Shown here: in pieces, positions 8,742-15,722 of the stretch | Layout: each line of letters begins with the position of its first letter | Numbering within the stretch: position 1 is the first letter of the stretch | Assembly (NCBI RefSeq): GCF_937960835.1 | Contig: NZ_CALGPC010000011.1 | Location: forward strand, 142,966 to 206,965 | DNA length: 64,000 bases | From: an uncultured Ferrovibrio sp. | Lineage (GTDB): Bacteria > Pseudomonadota > Alphaproteobacteria > Ferrovibrionales > Ferrovibrionaceae | Direction of reading: 5' to 3' | Position numbers and translations under genes: made by a program | Notes under the pieces: generated by a model | The model's database searches: none | Seen by the model: only the letters and a program-made list of their open reading frames with translations | Told to the model about the DNA's origin: nothing

Positions 8742-8775
8742 CTCCGCCCACCTGCATGCTCCGCCCACCTGCATG
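8742..8775. repeat. Perfect 17-bp tandem duplication
   Basis: CTCCGCCCACCTGCATG occurs twice head-to-tail without mismatch, immediately after the long hairpin and 17 bp before the stop of the convergent lipoprotein gene. It is probably a recent replication-slippage duplication. Confidence 0.9.
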
Positions 8776-8792
8776 CTTAGCGCGCCAAACGC

Positions 8793-9371
8793 TCAGCGTG
8801 CGGCCGGAATGACAACCGTGCCCGGCGGGGGCGCAGCAGTCACCGGAGCCGTGGTCACGGGAGCCGGGGTCGCGGCCGGCGTCACAACGGTGCTGCCCGG
8901 CTGCACGATCACCGTGCCGCCGCTCGCCGGATAGACGGTCGTGGTGGATGTGCCCGGCATCGGCGGCGTAGTGGCCAACACCTGCTCCAGCTCGACATGG
9001 ATATTGTGGCTCGGCGCGGACTTGGTCAGCACCTGATGCATATTGGCATTGCGGAACAGCACGCGCCCGCCCTGCTCGATCCAGGCGTTTACCACGTAGG
9101 TGCCGTTGGGATTGATGTCGGTGCGGGAATACGGCACGGCGAAGCGAATGGGCGAATTCGAGGTGGGGACGATGCGCTGCTCGGAAATGGCCGCGGGATA
9201 GGTGGGACCCCGCGTTACATCATCAAGCCGCACGACAACGACGGAATCCGCGGGCAGTACCATCCGCTCGCGATATCCGACAGTCCCGGTGACCGCATCG
9301 CCGCGCGGGGCGGAACAGGCGGCAACGGCCGATAGAGCCAACATGGCAAGAAGCGTTCGACGCACGATCAT
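8793..9371 (-). CDS. YbaY/YscW-type lipoprotein
   Basis: A 192-aa putative outer-membrane lipoprotein. MIVRRTLLAMLALSAVAACS gives a signal peptide with lipobox AVAAC. The central domain VTGTVGYRERMVLPADSVVVVRLDDV through SAPSHNIHVELEQV matches the YbaY/YscW (type III secretion pilotin-like) fold. The C-terminal ~55 residues are low-complexity Thr/Pro/Ala/Val repeats (TTAPVTAAPPPGTVV), probably a flexible tether. The start at 9371 is preferred over the longer frame because it produces the lipobox and has an AAGGAGAT SD. Confidence 0.82.
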   Translation of the reverse strand: MIVRRTLLAMLALSAVAACSAPRGDAVTGTVGYRERMVLPADSVVVVRLDDVTRGPTYPAAISEQRIVPTSNSPIRFAVPYSRTDINPNGTYVVNAWIEQGGRVLFRNANMHQVLTKSAPSHNIHVELEQVLATTPPMPGTSTTTVYPASGGTVIVQPGSTVVTPAATPAPVTTAPVTAAPPPGTVVIPAAR

Positions 9372-9564
9372 GGCGATCTCCTTCTGATCGGAACGATGGC
9401 AGTTTTCGAAGACAGAAACACCGCCGCCCGCAATTCGGCTCATCGGCCGGCGTGGAGTGCTGCAGTGGCGAAAAAGGATGGGGCGGTAGATGGCTGGACT
9501 GGGGCGGCGTTATGGCGGAATTCGGCCATTGCGCGACAAGGCTGATCTGTTCCCGTAAAAGCCC

Positions 9565-10062
9565 TCAGAGATAGGCGATCAGCCTCCCGCCGATCACAGC
9601 ACCGGTCCAGGCAAGCAGTGAAACCACGGCGCCGGCTTTCGCCGCCAGGGGGGCATCGGCGGTTCTGCCCCAGACATCGATGCTGCGCCAGGGGCCAAGA
9701 TGAAACAGCGCTGCATTGGCAAGGCCGACAGCAATGCAGATGAGCTTGAACCGGAAAGCCGTATTCACGGCGATGCTGGTGGCTTCGGCGCTGAACAACA
9801 AAAAGCCTGCCGGCGCGGCGACGAAGAAGCCGACCATCGCCAGCGGCACGTTATGCCGGCCAAAGGCCCCCGCCGCTACGCCGCGGCTAATTCCCAGCAC
9901 GCGCAGATCGAAGCCGATGATACTGCCGACCAGCAGCACGAAACCAAGAATGTGCAGGATTTCCGCGCCCGGATAGAGATAGAGGGATTGCCGCATGGCG
10001 GCGCCGAGGCTGGATTGCTCCAGCGCAACCAGCAGCGGATGAGTGGACGGCGCGTGCTCCAT
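9565..10062 (-). CDS. DUF6644-type polytopic membrane protein
   Basis: A 165-aa protein with four or five hydrophobic helices. The motif LYLYPGAEILHILGFVLLVGSIIGFDLR near the N-terminus and FRFKLICIAVGLANAALFH in the middle match proteins annotated as DUF6644; histidines in ILHILG and LFHLG could in principle bind heme, which is inference. It follows the DUF6152 gene by only 5 bp, so the two are co-transcribed and probably functionally linked. No experimental role is known to me. Confidence 0.75.
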   Translation of the reverse strand: MEHAPSTHPLLVALEQSSLGAAMRQSLYLYPGAEILHILGFVLLVGSIIGFDLRVLGISRGVAAGAFGRHNVPLAMVGFFVAAPAGFLLFSAEATSIAVNTAFRFKLICIAVGLANAALFHLGPWRSIDVWGRTADAPLAAKAGAVVSLLAWTGAVIGGRLIAYL

Positions 10063-10067
10063 GCGGG

Positions 10068-10421
10068 CTAGCGCAGTTCGACCGTCGTACCGTTATGGGT
10101 GATGCGCTCGGCGCGCATTTCGTCCGCGTGGTTCTTGCTCGGATAGCCGACTGCCACCACCTTGTCGCCCGCCTGGATATCGGTGATGGGCTTGCCGCGA
10201 TTGGCCATCCGGTAAGGCGGCGAGAGGATCACCTGCCAGGTCTTTTCGCTGGTCTTCAGAAACAGTTCGGCATGGGGATTGTCAGGGATCACCTTGTCCA
10301 CCACGCCTTCCAGGGTCAGCGTCCTGGTGGAATCGTAGGAACCCCAACCATGATGGGCGAAAACCGGCTTGCTCGCCAGCAAGGCGATGCCGCTCAGCAG
10401 AAGATGACGACGCGTCTGCAT
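10068..10421 (-). CDS. DUF6152-type exported protein
   Basis: A 117-aa protein with a Tat- or Sec-like signal (MQTRRHLLLSGIALLASKPVFA) followed at once by HHGWGSYD, the hallmark of DUF6152. The rest is an OB-like beta domain (LTLEGVVDKVIPDNPHAELFL, IQAGDKVVAVGYP). ATG at 10421 is chosen because GGGAGGATTGCC precedes it and the signal peptide starts there. It is the first gene of a two-gene unit with the DUF6644 protein. The His-His at the mature N-terminus suggests metal binding, unproven. Confidence 0.75.
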   Translation of the reverse strand: MQTRRHLLLSGIALLASKPVFAHHGWGSYDSTRTLTLEGVVDKVIPDNPHAELFLKTSEKTWQVILSPPYRMANRGKPITDIQAGDKVVAVGYPSKNHADEMRAERITHNGTTVELR

Positions 10422-10511
10422 GGCAATCCTCCCTTCCCGCATGATCCAGCCATTATGTGGGGCCAAGCCGCGTTTCGGCTATTAACAATTGCGTGCATCC
10501 CGGCAAAAAAA

Positions 10512-10534
10512 GCCCCGGCGCATGACGCCGGGGC
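10512..10534 (-). terminator. Strong intrinsic terminator of scoAB
   Basis: A 9-bp stem GCCCCGGCG/CGCCGGGGC with a 5-nt loop, followed on the minus strand by seven T residues, 34 bp past the scoB stop. Confidence 0.9.
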
Positions 10535-10567
10535 CCTTGTTCGAAACACTGGTAAGGTAAGTCTGGA

Positions 10568-11218
10568 CTACTTGGCGCTGTCGGCCACCGTGTAGAGGGC
10601 TTCGGTCGTCCGCTCGATGTCGGCGAGCGAAACGCCCGGGGCGCGCTCGATCAGCGTCATGCCGCCCTTCTTCTTGTCGATGGTGAAGACGGCCATGTCG
10701 GTGATGACCATGTCCACCACGCCGGCGCCGGTCAGCGGCAGGGTGCAGCGCTTGAGCAGCTTCTTCTCACCGTCCTTGGAGGTATGCTCCATGACGACGA
10801 CGACGCGCTTCACGCCGGCCACCAGATCCATGGCGCCGCCCATGCCCTTGACCATCTTGCCGGGGATCATCCAGTTGGCCAGATCGCCATTCTCGGCCAC
10901 CTGCATGGCGCCGAGGATGGACAGGTCGATATGGCCGCCACGGATCATCGCGAACGACTGATCCGAGCCGAAATAGCTGGAATGCGGCAGTTCGGTGATC
11001 GTCTGCTTGCCGGCATTGATCAGGTCCGGATCTTCCTCGCCCTCATACGGGAAAGGCCCCATGCCGAGCATGCCGTTTTCCGACTGCAGCACCACATCGA
11101 TGCCTTCGGGGATGAAGTTCGACACCAGGGTCGGGATGCCGATGCCGAGATTGACGTAGAAGCCGTCCTGCAGTTCCTTCGCGGCGCGGGCGGCCATTTC
11201 TTCGCGGGTCCAAGCCAT
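10568..11218 (-). CDS. scoB: Succinyl-CoA:3-ketoacid CoA-transferase subunit B
   Basis: The 216-aa beta subunit of SCOT, which moves CoA from succinyl-CoA to acetoacetate. The catalytic glutamate is in QSENGMLGMGP. GIGIPTLVSNFIP and GGAMDLVAGVKRVVVVMEHT are conserved beta-subunit motifs. It follows scoA by 21 bp with an AGGAGAG SD and ends before a strong terminator. The pair allows ketone-body or acetoacetate use and polyhydroxybutyrate turnover. Confidence 0.95.
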   Translation of the reverse strand: MAWTREEMAARAAKELQDGFYVNLGIGIPTLVSNFIPEGIDVVLQSENGMLGMGPFPYEGEEDPDLINAGKQTITELPHSSYFGSDQSFAMIRGGHIDLSILGAMQVAENGDLANWMIPGKMVKGMGGAMDLVAGVKRVVVVMEHTSKDGEKKLLKRCTLPLTGAGVVDMVITDMAVFTIDKKKGGMTLIERAPGVSLADIERTTEALYTVADSAK

Positions 11219-11239
11219 GATTCAGCTCTCCTCTTCGGC

Positions 11240-11941
11240 TCAGGCGCGCTTGCGCACGGTGCGGTTCTCGATCTTCTTGTCGTACGGCGCACCGCAGATG
11301 ATGCGCTGCACGTAGATGCCCGGCGTGTGAATCATGTCGGGATCGAGCTGACCGGGTTCGACGAGTTCCTCGACTTCCGCAACGGTGATCTTGCCCGCCG
11401 TCGCCATCGCCGGATTGAAGTTCCGCGCCGTCTTGCGATAGACGAGATTGCCCGCGGTATCGCCCTTCCAGGCCTTCACCAGTGACAGGTCGGCGGTGAG
11501 ACCGGTTTCCATGATGTAGCGTTCGCCGTTGAAGATGCGCTCTTCCTTGCCCTCGGCGATCAGCGTGCCGACACCGGTCTTGGTGAAGAAGGCCGGGATG
11601 CCGGCGCCGCCGGCGCGGATGCGCTCGGCCAGCGTGCCCTGCGGGTTGAATTCAAGCTCCAGCTCGCCCGCGAGATACTGCTGGGCGAAAATCTTGTTCT
11701 CGCCGACATAGGACGAGATCATCTTCTTGATCTGGCGGGTCTCCAGCAGCTTGCCCAGGCCGGCACCGTCGACGCCCGCATTGTTCGACACGCAGGTGAG
11801 GTTCTTGACCCCACTTTCCATCAGCGCGTCGATCAGCTTCTCGGGAACGCCGCAGAGGCCGAAGCCGCCGCACATCACCGTCATGTTATCGCGGAGAATG
11901 CCTTCCAGCGCCGCTTTCGCGTTCGGATAGACCTTATTCAT
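11240..11941 (-). CDS. scoA: Succinyl-CoA:3-ketoacid CoA-transferase subunit A
   Basis: The 233-aa alpha subunit partner of ScoB. It starts MNKVYPNAKAALEGILRDN and has the GGFGLCGVPEKLIDAL CoA-binding motif and GLGKLLETRQIKKMISSYVG, both typical. The start at 11941 is chosen by family length and an AAGAGGGGC SD; the frame stays open far upstream but that stretch lies antisense to the leuA leader and leuA. It is transcribed divergently from leuA, so the 400-bp interval serves both promoters. Confidence 0.95.
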   Translation of the reverse strand: MNKVYPNAKAALEGILRDNMTVMCGGFGLCGVPEKLIDALMESGVKNLTCVSNNAGVDGAGLGKLLETRQIKKMISSYVGENKIFAQQYLAGELELEFNPQGTLAERIRAGGAGIPAFFTKTGVGTLIAEGKEERIFNGERYIMETGLTADLSLVKAWKGDTAGNLVYRKTARNFNPAMATAGKITVAEVEELVEPGQLDPDMIHTPGIYVQRIICGAPYDKKIENRTVRKRA

Positions 11942-12027
11942 GCCCCTCTTCCTAGACTGGGTTTTGGGGCCAAGCCCCTGAAACGCGGGGACATTAACCG
12001 TGCCGCCCGTCCCGGGCAACGGCTGAC

Positions 12028-12056
12028 TTGACGCAAAGGCAACAGACTGGCAATTT
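12028..12056 (+). promoter_or_regulatory. Candidate promoter of the leuA leader
   Basis: TTGACG and CAATTT are separated by 17 bp. The expected transcription start falls at about 12063-12066, on or next to the ATG of the first Leu-rich leader ORF, which would make that ORF leaderless. Its lack of a Shine-Dalgarno sequence agrees with this. Confidence 0.5.
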
Positions 12057-12065
12057 GTTGGCGAT

Positions 12066-12119
12066 ATGAACAAAAGCCGCCGACTTAGCACGCTCCTTCT
12101 TAGCTGCCCGATCCTGTGA
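12066..12119 (+). CDS. Leucine-rich leader peptide 1 (17 aa)
   Basis: ATG to TGA encodes MNKSRRLSTLLLSCPIL: five leucines in 17 residues, three of them consecutive, 230 bp upstream of leuA. Leu-rich leader peptides are the sensing element of leu-operon attenuators: scarce Leu-tRNA stalls the ribosome on the Leu codons and changes downstream RNA folding. No SD is visible and the candidate promoter puts the transcript start at or just before the ATG. A leaderless leader peptide is known for trpL of Sinorhizobium meliloti. Its coding region forms the left arms of the nested hairpin at 12081-12151. Too short to be judged by homology; position and composition are the evidence. Confidence 0.65.
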   Translation: MNKSRRLSTLLLSCPIL

Positions 12120-12151
12120 GCAGGGTCGGGTCGGTCTAAGCGTGCTTGTCG
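12081..12151 (+). promoter_or_regulatory. Nested hairpin of the leuA leader RNA
   Basis: The outer stem pairs CGAC-tt-AGCACGCT (12081-12094) with AGCGTGCT-t-GTCG (12139-12151). The inner stem pairs CCCGATCCTG (12107-12116) with CAGGGTCGGG (12121-12130), ten pairs including one G-U, around a 4-nt loop that contains the stop of leader 1. A ribosome stalled on the Leu codons at 12093-12101 would block the outer left arm. No poly-T follows, so the exact termination mechanism is open. Confidence 0.6.
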
Positions 12152-12172
12152 TAAACCAGTCGGTCGGTTGTC

Positions 12173-12274
12173 ATGTCTATTCCCTATTCCAAGTCTGTTG
12201 CCGTTTCTGCGCCCGCGGCTGAGCTGCGGCCGGCGCTGCTGCTCCTGACGCTTCGACTTACTGGCGGCCGCTGA
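12173..12274 (+). CDS. Leucine-rich leader ORF 2 (33 aa)
   Basis: ATG to TGA gives a 33-aa peptide starting MSIPYSKSVAV and ending ALLLLTLRLTGGR, with seven Leu codons, four of them consecutive just before the stop. The stop codon is embedded in the left arm of the next hairpin (12265-12297), the usual geometry of a transcription attenuator. There is no clear SD. It may be the real control peptide, with ORF 1 secondary, or both may act in series. Evidence is composition and position only. Confidence 0.55.
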   Translation: MSIPYSKSVAVSAPAAELRPALLLLTLRLTGGR

Positions 12275-12297
12275 GATCGCGGGCCCCTCGGCGGCCG
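12265..12297 (+). terminator. Candidate attenuator hairpin before leuA
   Basis: CGGCCGCTGAG pairs with CTCGGCGGCCG (11 pairs, one G-U) around an 11-nt GC-rich loop. It overlaps the stop codon of leader ORF 2 and lies 53 bp before leuA. The downstream sequence TATCAGGCCCTTTC is only mildly T-rich, so it could act through pausing/Rho or by hiding other signals rather than as a classic terminator. Confidence 0.45.
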
Positions 12298-12349
12298 TAT
12301 CAGGCCCTTTCATCGTCGAACGCAACTCTTTTCGCCTCAGGAGCGAGCC

Positions 12350-14050
12350 ATGACTGTCCAGTCCCCGTCCAATATGCCGTTTCACAAATACCGGCCCTTC
12401 CAGCCGATTCCCTTGCCTGACCGGCAATGGCCGAACCGGATCATCGACAAGGCGCCGATCTGGTGCAGCGTCGACCTGCGCGACGGCAACCAGGCTCTGA
12501 TCGAGCCGATGGGCCCGGAGCGCAAGCGCCGGATGTTTGAGACCCTGGTGCAGATCGGCTTCAAGGAAATCGAGGTCGGCTTTCCAGCCGCTTCGGATAC
12601 CGATTTCACCTTCGTGCGCCAGATCATCGAGGAAAACCTCATCCCCAATGACGTCACCATTCAGGTGCTGACCCAGGCGCGGCCGGAACTGATCGCCCGC
12701 ACCTTCGAGGCGCTGAAAGGCGCGCGGCGGGCCATCGTGCATCTGTATAACTCGACCTCAACCTTGCAACGCCGCGTCGTCTTCGGCCTGGACAAGGCCG
12801 GGATCACGAAAATCGCCGTCGACGGCGCCAAGCTGGTCAAGCAACTGGCCGATGCCGCGCCGGAAACCGAATGGGTCTTCCAGTATTCGCCGGAAAGCTT
12901 CACCGGCACCGAGCTGGATTACGCCATCGAGATCTGCGAAGCGGTGATGGATGTCTGGCAGCCGACGCCGGAAAAGAAGGTGATCCTGAACCTGCCGGCC
13001 ACGGTGGAGATGGCGACGCCGAATATCTACGCCGACCAGATCGAATATTTCCTGCGCCATGTGAAGAACCGCGACAGCATCATCCTCAGCCTGCATCCGC
13101 ATAACGACCGTGGCACCGGCGTTGCCGCGGCCGAGTTGGGCGTGATGGCTGGCGCCGACCGGGTCGAAGGCACCCTGTTCGGCAATGGCGAGCGCACCGG
13201 CAATGTCGATGTGGTCACGCTGGCGCTGAACATGTTCACCCAGGGCGTCGATCCCATGCTGAATTTCAGCGACATCACGGCGGTGGCGCGCACGGCGGAA
13301 TATTGCAACCAGTTGCCGATCCATCCGCGCCATCCCTATGTGGGCGAGCTGGCCTACACGGCCTTCTCCGGCTCGCATCAGGACGCGATCAAGAAAGGCA
13401 TGGCCGCCCAGGCGCAGCGCAACGACGGCATCTGGGAAGTTCCCTATCTGCCGATCGATCCCGCCGATGTCGGCCGCGCCTACGAGCCGGTGATCCGCAT
13501 CAACAGCCAGTCCGGCAAGGGTGGCGTGTCTTACGTGCTGGAGCAGGATTACGGTCTCGAGTTGCCGCGCCGCCTGCAGATTGAATTCAGCCAGGTGATC
13601 CAGAAGATCGCCGACGAGACCGGCAAGGAGCTGTCGCCCAAGCTGATCTGGGACACCTTCGAGGGCGAATATCTCAGCCAGCCCAACGGACGCTTCAGCT
13701 TCATCGATCATCGCACTCTGCCGGACCCGCATAAGAGCGAGCAGCGCAATCTCACCGCCAGCATCCGTGACGGCCAGCAGACCATCGAACTGCAAGGCAA
13801 GGGCACGGGGCCGATTGATGCCTATATCGATGCCTTGAGCCGTCATGCCGGCGTGCCGATCACGCTGGTCGACTATCGCGAGCATGCGATCACGCCGCGT
13901 TCAGACGGCGCCGGCGCTTCGTCGGAAGCGGTCGCCTATGTCGAGATCAAGCGGCCCGATGGCACGACGCTGTTCGGCGTCGGCCGCGACCGCAACATCG
14001 TTGTGGCTTCGCTCAAGGCAGTGACCTCAGCAGCCAACCGGCTGGTATAG
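12350..14050 (+). CDS. leuA: 2-isopropylmalate synthase
   Basis: First committed enzyme of leucine biosynthesis: acetyl-CoA plus 2-oxoisovalerate gives 2-isopropylmalate. The 566-aa length and start PFHKYRPFQPIPLPDRQWPN match the longer LeuA type. The TIM-barrel metal site shows in CSVDLRDGNQALIEPM and LHPHNDRGTGVAAAELG; the C-terminal ~130 residues form the LeuA dimer/leucine feedback domain (TIELQGKGTGPIDAYIDAL). SD CAGGAGCGAGCC precedes the ATG. Upstream leader ORFs suggest control by leucine supply. It is followed by a perfect inverted repeat. Confidence 0.97.
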   Translation: MTVQSPSNMPFHKYRPFQPIPLPDRQWPNRIIDKAPIWCSVDLRDGNQALIEPMGPERKRRMFETLVQIGFKEIEVGFPAASDTDFTFVRQIIEENLIPNDVTIQVLTQARPELIARTFEALKGARRAIVHLYNSTSTLQRRVVFGLDKAGITKIAVDGAKLVKQLADAAPETEWVFQYSPESFTGTELDYAIEICEAVMDVWQPTPEKKVILNLPATVEMATPNIYADQIEYFLRHVKNRDSIILSLHPHNDRGTGVAAAELGVMAGADRVEGTLFGNGERTGNVDVVTLALNMFTQGVDPMLNFSDITAVARTAEYCNQLPIHPRHPYVGELAYTAFSGSHQDAIKKGMAAQAQRNDGIWEVPYLPIDPADVGRAYEPVIRINSQSGKGGVSYVLEQDYGLELPRRLQIEFSQVIQKIADETGKELSPKLIWDTFEGEYLSQPNGRFSFIDHRTLPDPHKSEQRNLTASIRDGQQTIELQGKGTGPIDAYIDALSRHAGVPITLVDYREHAITPRSDGAGASSEAVAYVEIKRPDGTTLFGVGRDRNIVVASLKAVTSAANRLV

Positions 14051-14086
14051 CCTCGCTACTCTCGTTTTCATCAAATCAGCCGCCTG

Positions 14087-14122
14087 TCAAAGAGGAAGGG
14101 CATCTAATCCCTTCCTCTTTGA
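14087..14122 (+). terminator. Perfect 14-bp inverted repeat after leuA
   Basis: TCAAAGAGGAAGGG (14087-14100) pairs perfectly with CCCTTCCTCTTTGA (14109-14122) around an 8-nt loop, 36 bp past the leuA stop. The right arm ends inside the FNR box that follows, so the same bases serve as hairpin arm in one transcript and as activator site for the next. A U-rich tract is contained in the arm rather than after it. Confidence 0.65.
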
Positions 14123-14132
14123 TGCACATCAA
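14119..14132 (+). promoter_or_regulatory. FNR/FixK-type box upstream of ubiTUV
   Basis: TTGATGCACATCAA is a perfect match to the FNR-family consensus TTGAT-N4-ATCAA. Its centre is 68 bp before the ubiT ATG; a class II arrangement (-41.5) would put the start near 14167 with a -10 such as TCTATG at 14154-14159. This fits a pathway needed without oxygen. Confidence 0.85.
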
Positions 14133-14193
14133 CGATGTTCCCCCGTCATCGCTTCTATGACGCGATCGTCCCTGATCGCTGGCGGAAAGAGCG

Positions 14194-14727
14194 ATGCCGA
14201 TATCCATTGCCCGATCACTCCCCAATCTTGCGCGCTGGCCGCTGCCGCCGGGCGCAAAAAGCCTGGCCGAATCGGTTTTGAACGGTCTTGCCCACCTGCT
14301 GGCGCGGCGCCATAGCACGGTGCTGGAGCGGCTCGCCGATTTTGCCGGCGCAAGCTGTCTGATCGTGCCGCACGATCTGCCTTACCCGTTGCTGCTGACC
14401 TTGCAGGCGCCGCCTGCCGCGCCGCATCTGCGTTTTGCCACGCCGGCAGATGCGACGCAGGCGCGTGCGACCATCCGCGCAGACATGCTGACCTTGCTGC
14501 AGCTTCTGGAAGGCAAGCTGGATGGCGACGCGCTGTTCTTCTCGCGCGACCTTGTCGTCGAAGGGGACATGGAAGTGGTGGTGGCGCTGCGCAATGCTGT
14601 CGACGATGCTGGAATCGATCTGGTGGCAGATGTCGTTTCGCTGCTTGGCCCCTTCTCTTCGCCTGCAGAGCGTCTGGCCCGCCATCTGATCTCGCTCGGC
14701 TCTCGCCTGCACCGGTCGGCCACATGA
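14194..14727 (+). CDS. ubiT: UbiT, SCP2-domain ubiquinone biosynthesis accessory factor
   Basis: A 177-aa SCP2-like lipid-binding protein (YhbT group). The hydrophobic pocket domain spans about residues 35-130, with FAGASCLIVPHDLPYPLLLTL and DALFFSRDLVVEGDMEVVVALRNAVDD typical of UbiT. With UbiU and UbiV it supports ubiquinone synthesis independent of O2, probably by presenting the isoprenoid intermediate. The stop overlaps the ubiU start by 4 bp (ATGA), and the operon is ubiT-ubiU-ubiV behind an FNR box. No own catalysis is expected. Confidence 0.92.
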   Translation: MPISIARSLPNLARWPLPPGAKSLAESVLNGLAHLLARRHSTVLERLADFAGASCLIVPHDLPYPLLLTLQAPPAAPHLRFATPADATQARATIRADMLTLLQLLEGKLDGDALFFSRDLVVEGDMEVVVALRNAVDDAGIDLVADVVSLLGPFSSPAERLARHLISLGSRLHRSAT

Positions 14728-15722
14728 GCAAGGCCCTGCTCGAACTCGTCTGCCCGGCCGGCACGCCGGCAGCCCTGCGTGACGCCATCGATGCCGGCGC
14801 CGATGTGGTCTATGTCGGCTTCCGTGACGAGACCAATGCCCGCAACTTTCCCGGCCTGAACTTCAGCCGTCCGGAGCTGCGCGACGGCATAGGCTATGCG
14901 CATCAGCACGGACGCGAAGTCTTTGTCGCGATCAACACCTATGCGGCGGCGGGAAACCAGGCTGCGTGGCATCGCGCCATCGATGACGCGGCAGCGCTTG
15001 GCGCCGACGCGGTGATCATTGCCGATATCGGCCTTCTGGATTACGCATCGCAGCGGCATCCCAGCCTGCGGCTGCATCTCTCGGTGCAGGCCGCCGCGTC
15101 GCACGCGGATGCCATCCGCTTCTACCATGAAGCCTTCGGTGTCCGCCGCGTGGTGCTGCCGCGCGTGCTGACTGTCGCCGAGATCGCCAAGCTGACCAGG
15201 CAGATCCCGGTGGAGACGGAAGTCTTCGCCTTCGGCGGCATGTGTCCGATGGCGGAAGGCCGCTGCTCGCTGTCGTCCTACGTCACCGGCCAGTCGCCGA
15301 ACCGGCAAGGCGTCTGTTCGCCCGCCAGTCATGTGCGTTATGAGCAGCGCGGCGACAAACTGGTCTCCAGCCTGGGCGGCTCGACCATCAACATTTTCGG
15401 CAAGGACGAGAAGGCCGGCTATCCGACGCTCTGCAAGGGCCGCTTCGCCGTCGGCGATTACGCCAGTTATCTGTTTGAAGAACCCACGAGCCTGAGCACC
15501 GGGGATATCCTGAAAGATCTGGCCGAGGCCGGCGTAAAGGCGCTGAAGATCGAAGGCCGGCAGCGAGGCCGCGCCTATGTCGCCGAAGTGGTGCGCCAGT
15601 TCCGCGAGCTGGTGGATGGCTTGAGCGCCGGCCGCGCCATGCCGGCCGCAACTGCCGCGCTGCGCCAGTTGGCGGAAGGCCAGCAGGACACCTTTGGCGC
15701 CTATAGGAAGGCCTGGCGATGA
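14724..15722 (+). CDS. ubiU: UbiU, O2-independent ubiquinone hydroxylation protein
   Basis: A 332-aa U32-peptidase-family protein (YhbU). Four cysteines expected to hold a 4Fe-4S cluster are visible in GGMCPMAEGRCSLS, QGVCSPASH and YPTLCKGRF. The N-terminal part LELVCPAGTPAALRDAIDAGADVVYVGF is characteristic of this group. UbiU and UbiV form a heterodimer that hydroxylates ubiquinone precursors with prephenate, not O2, as oxygen donor. It overlaps ubiT and ubiV by 4 bp each, so translation is coupled. Confidence 0.95.
   Translation: MSKALLELVCPAGTPAALRDAIDAGADVVYVGFRDETNARNFPGLNFSRPELRDGIGYAHQHGREVFVAINTYAAAGNQAAWHRAIDDAAALGADAVIIADIGLLDYASQRHPSLRLHLSVQAAASHADAIRFYHEAFGVRRVVLPRVLTVAEIAKLTRQIPVETEVFAFGGMCPMAEGRCSLSSYVTGQSPNRQGVCSPASHVRYEQRGDKLVSSLGGSTINIFGKDEKAGYPTLCKGRFAVGDYASYLFEEPTSLSTGDILKDLAEAGVKALKIEGRQRGRAYVAEVVRQFRELVDGLSAGRAMPAATAALRQLAEGQQDTFGAYRKAWR

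Noticed and set aside
11942..12742. Upstream extension of scoA into the leuA leader and leuA
   Set aside because: The extension is antisense to the leader ORFs and leuA, and ScoA has its normal length from 11941.
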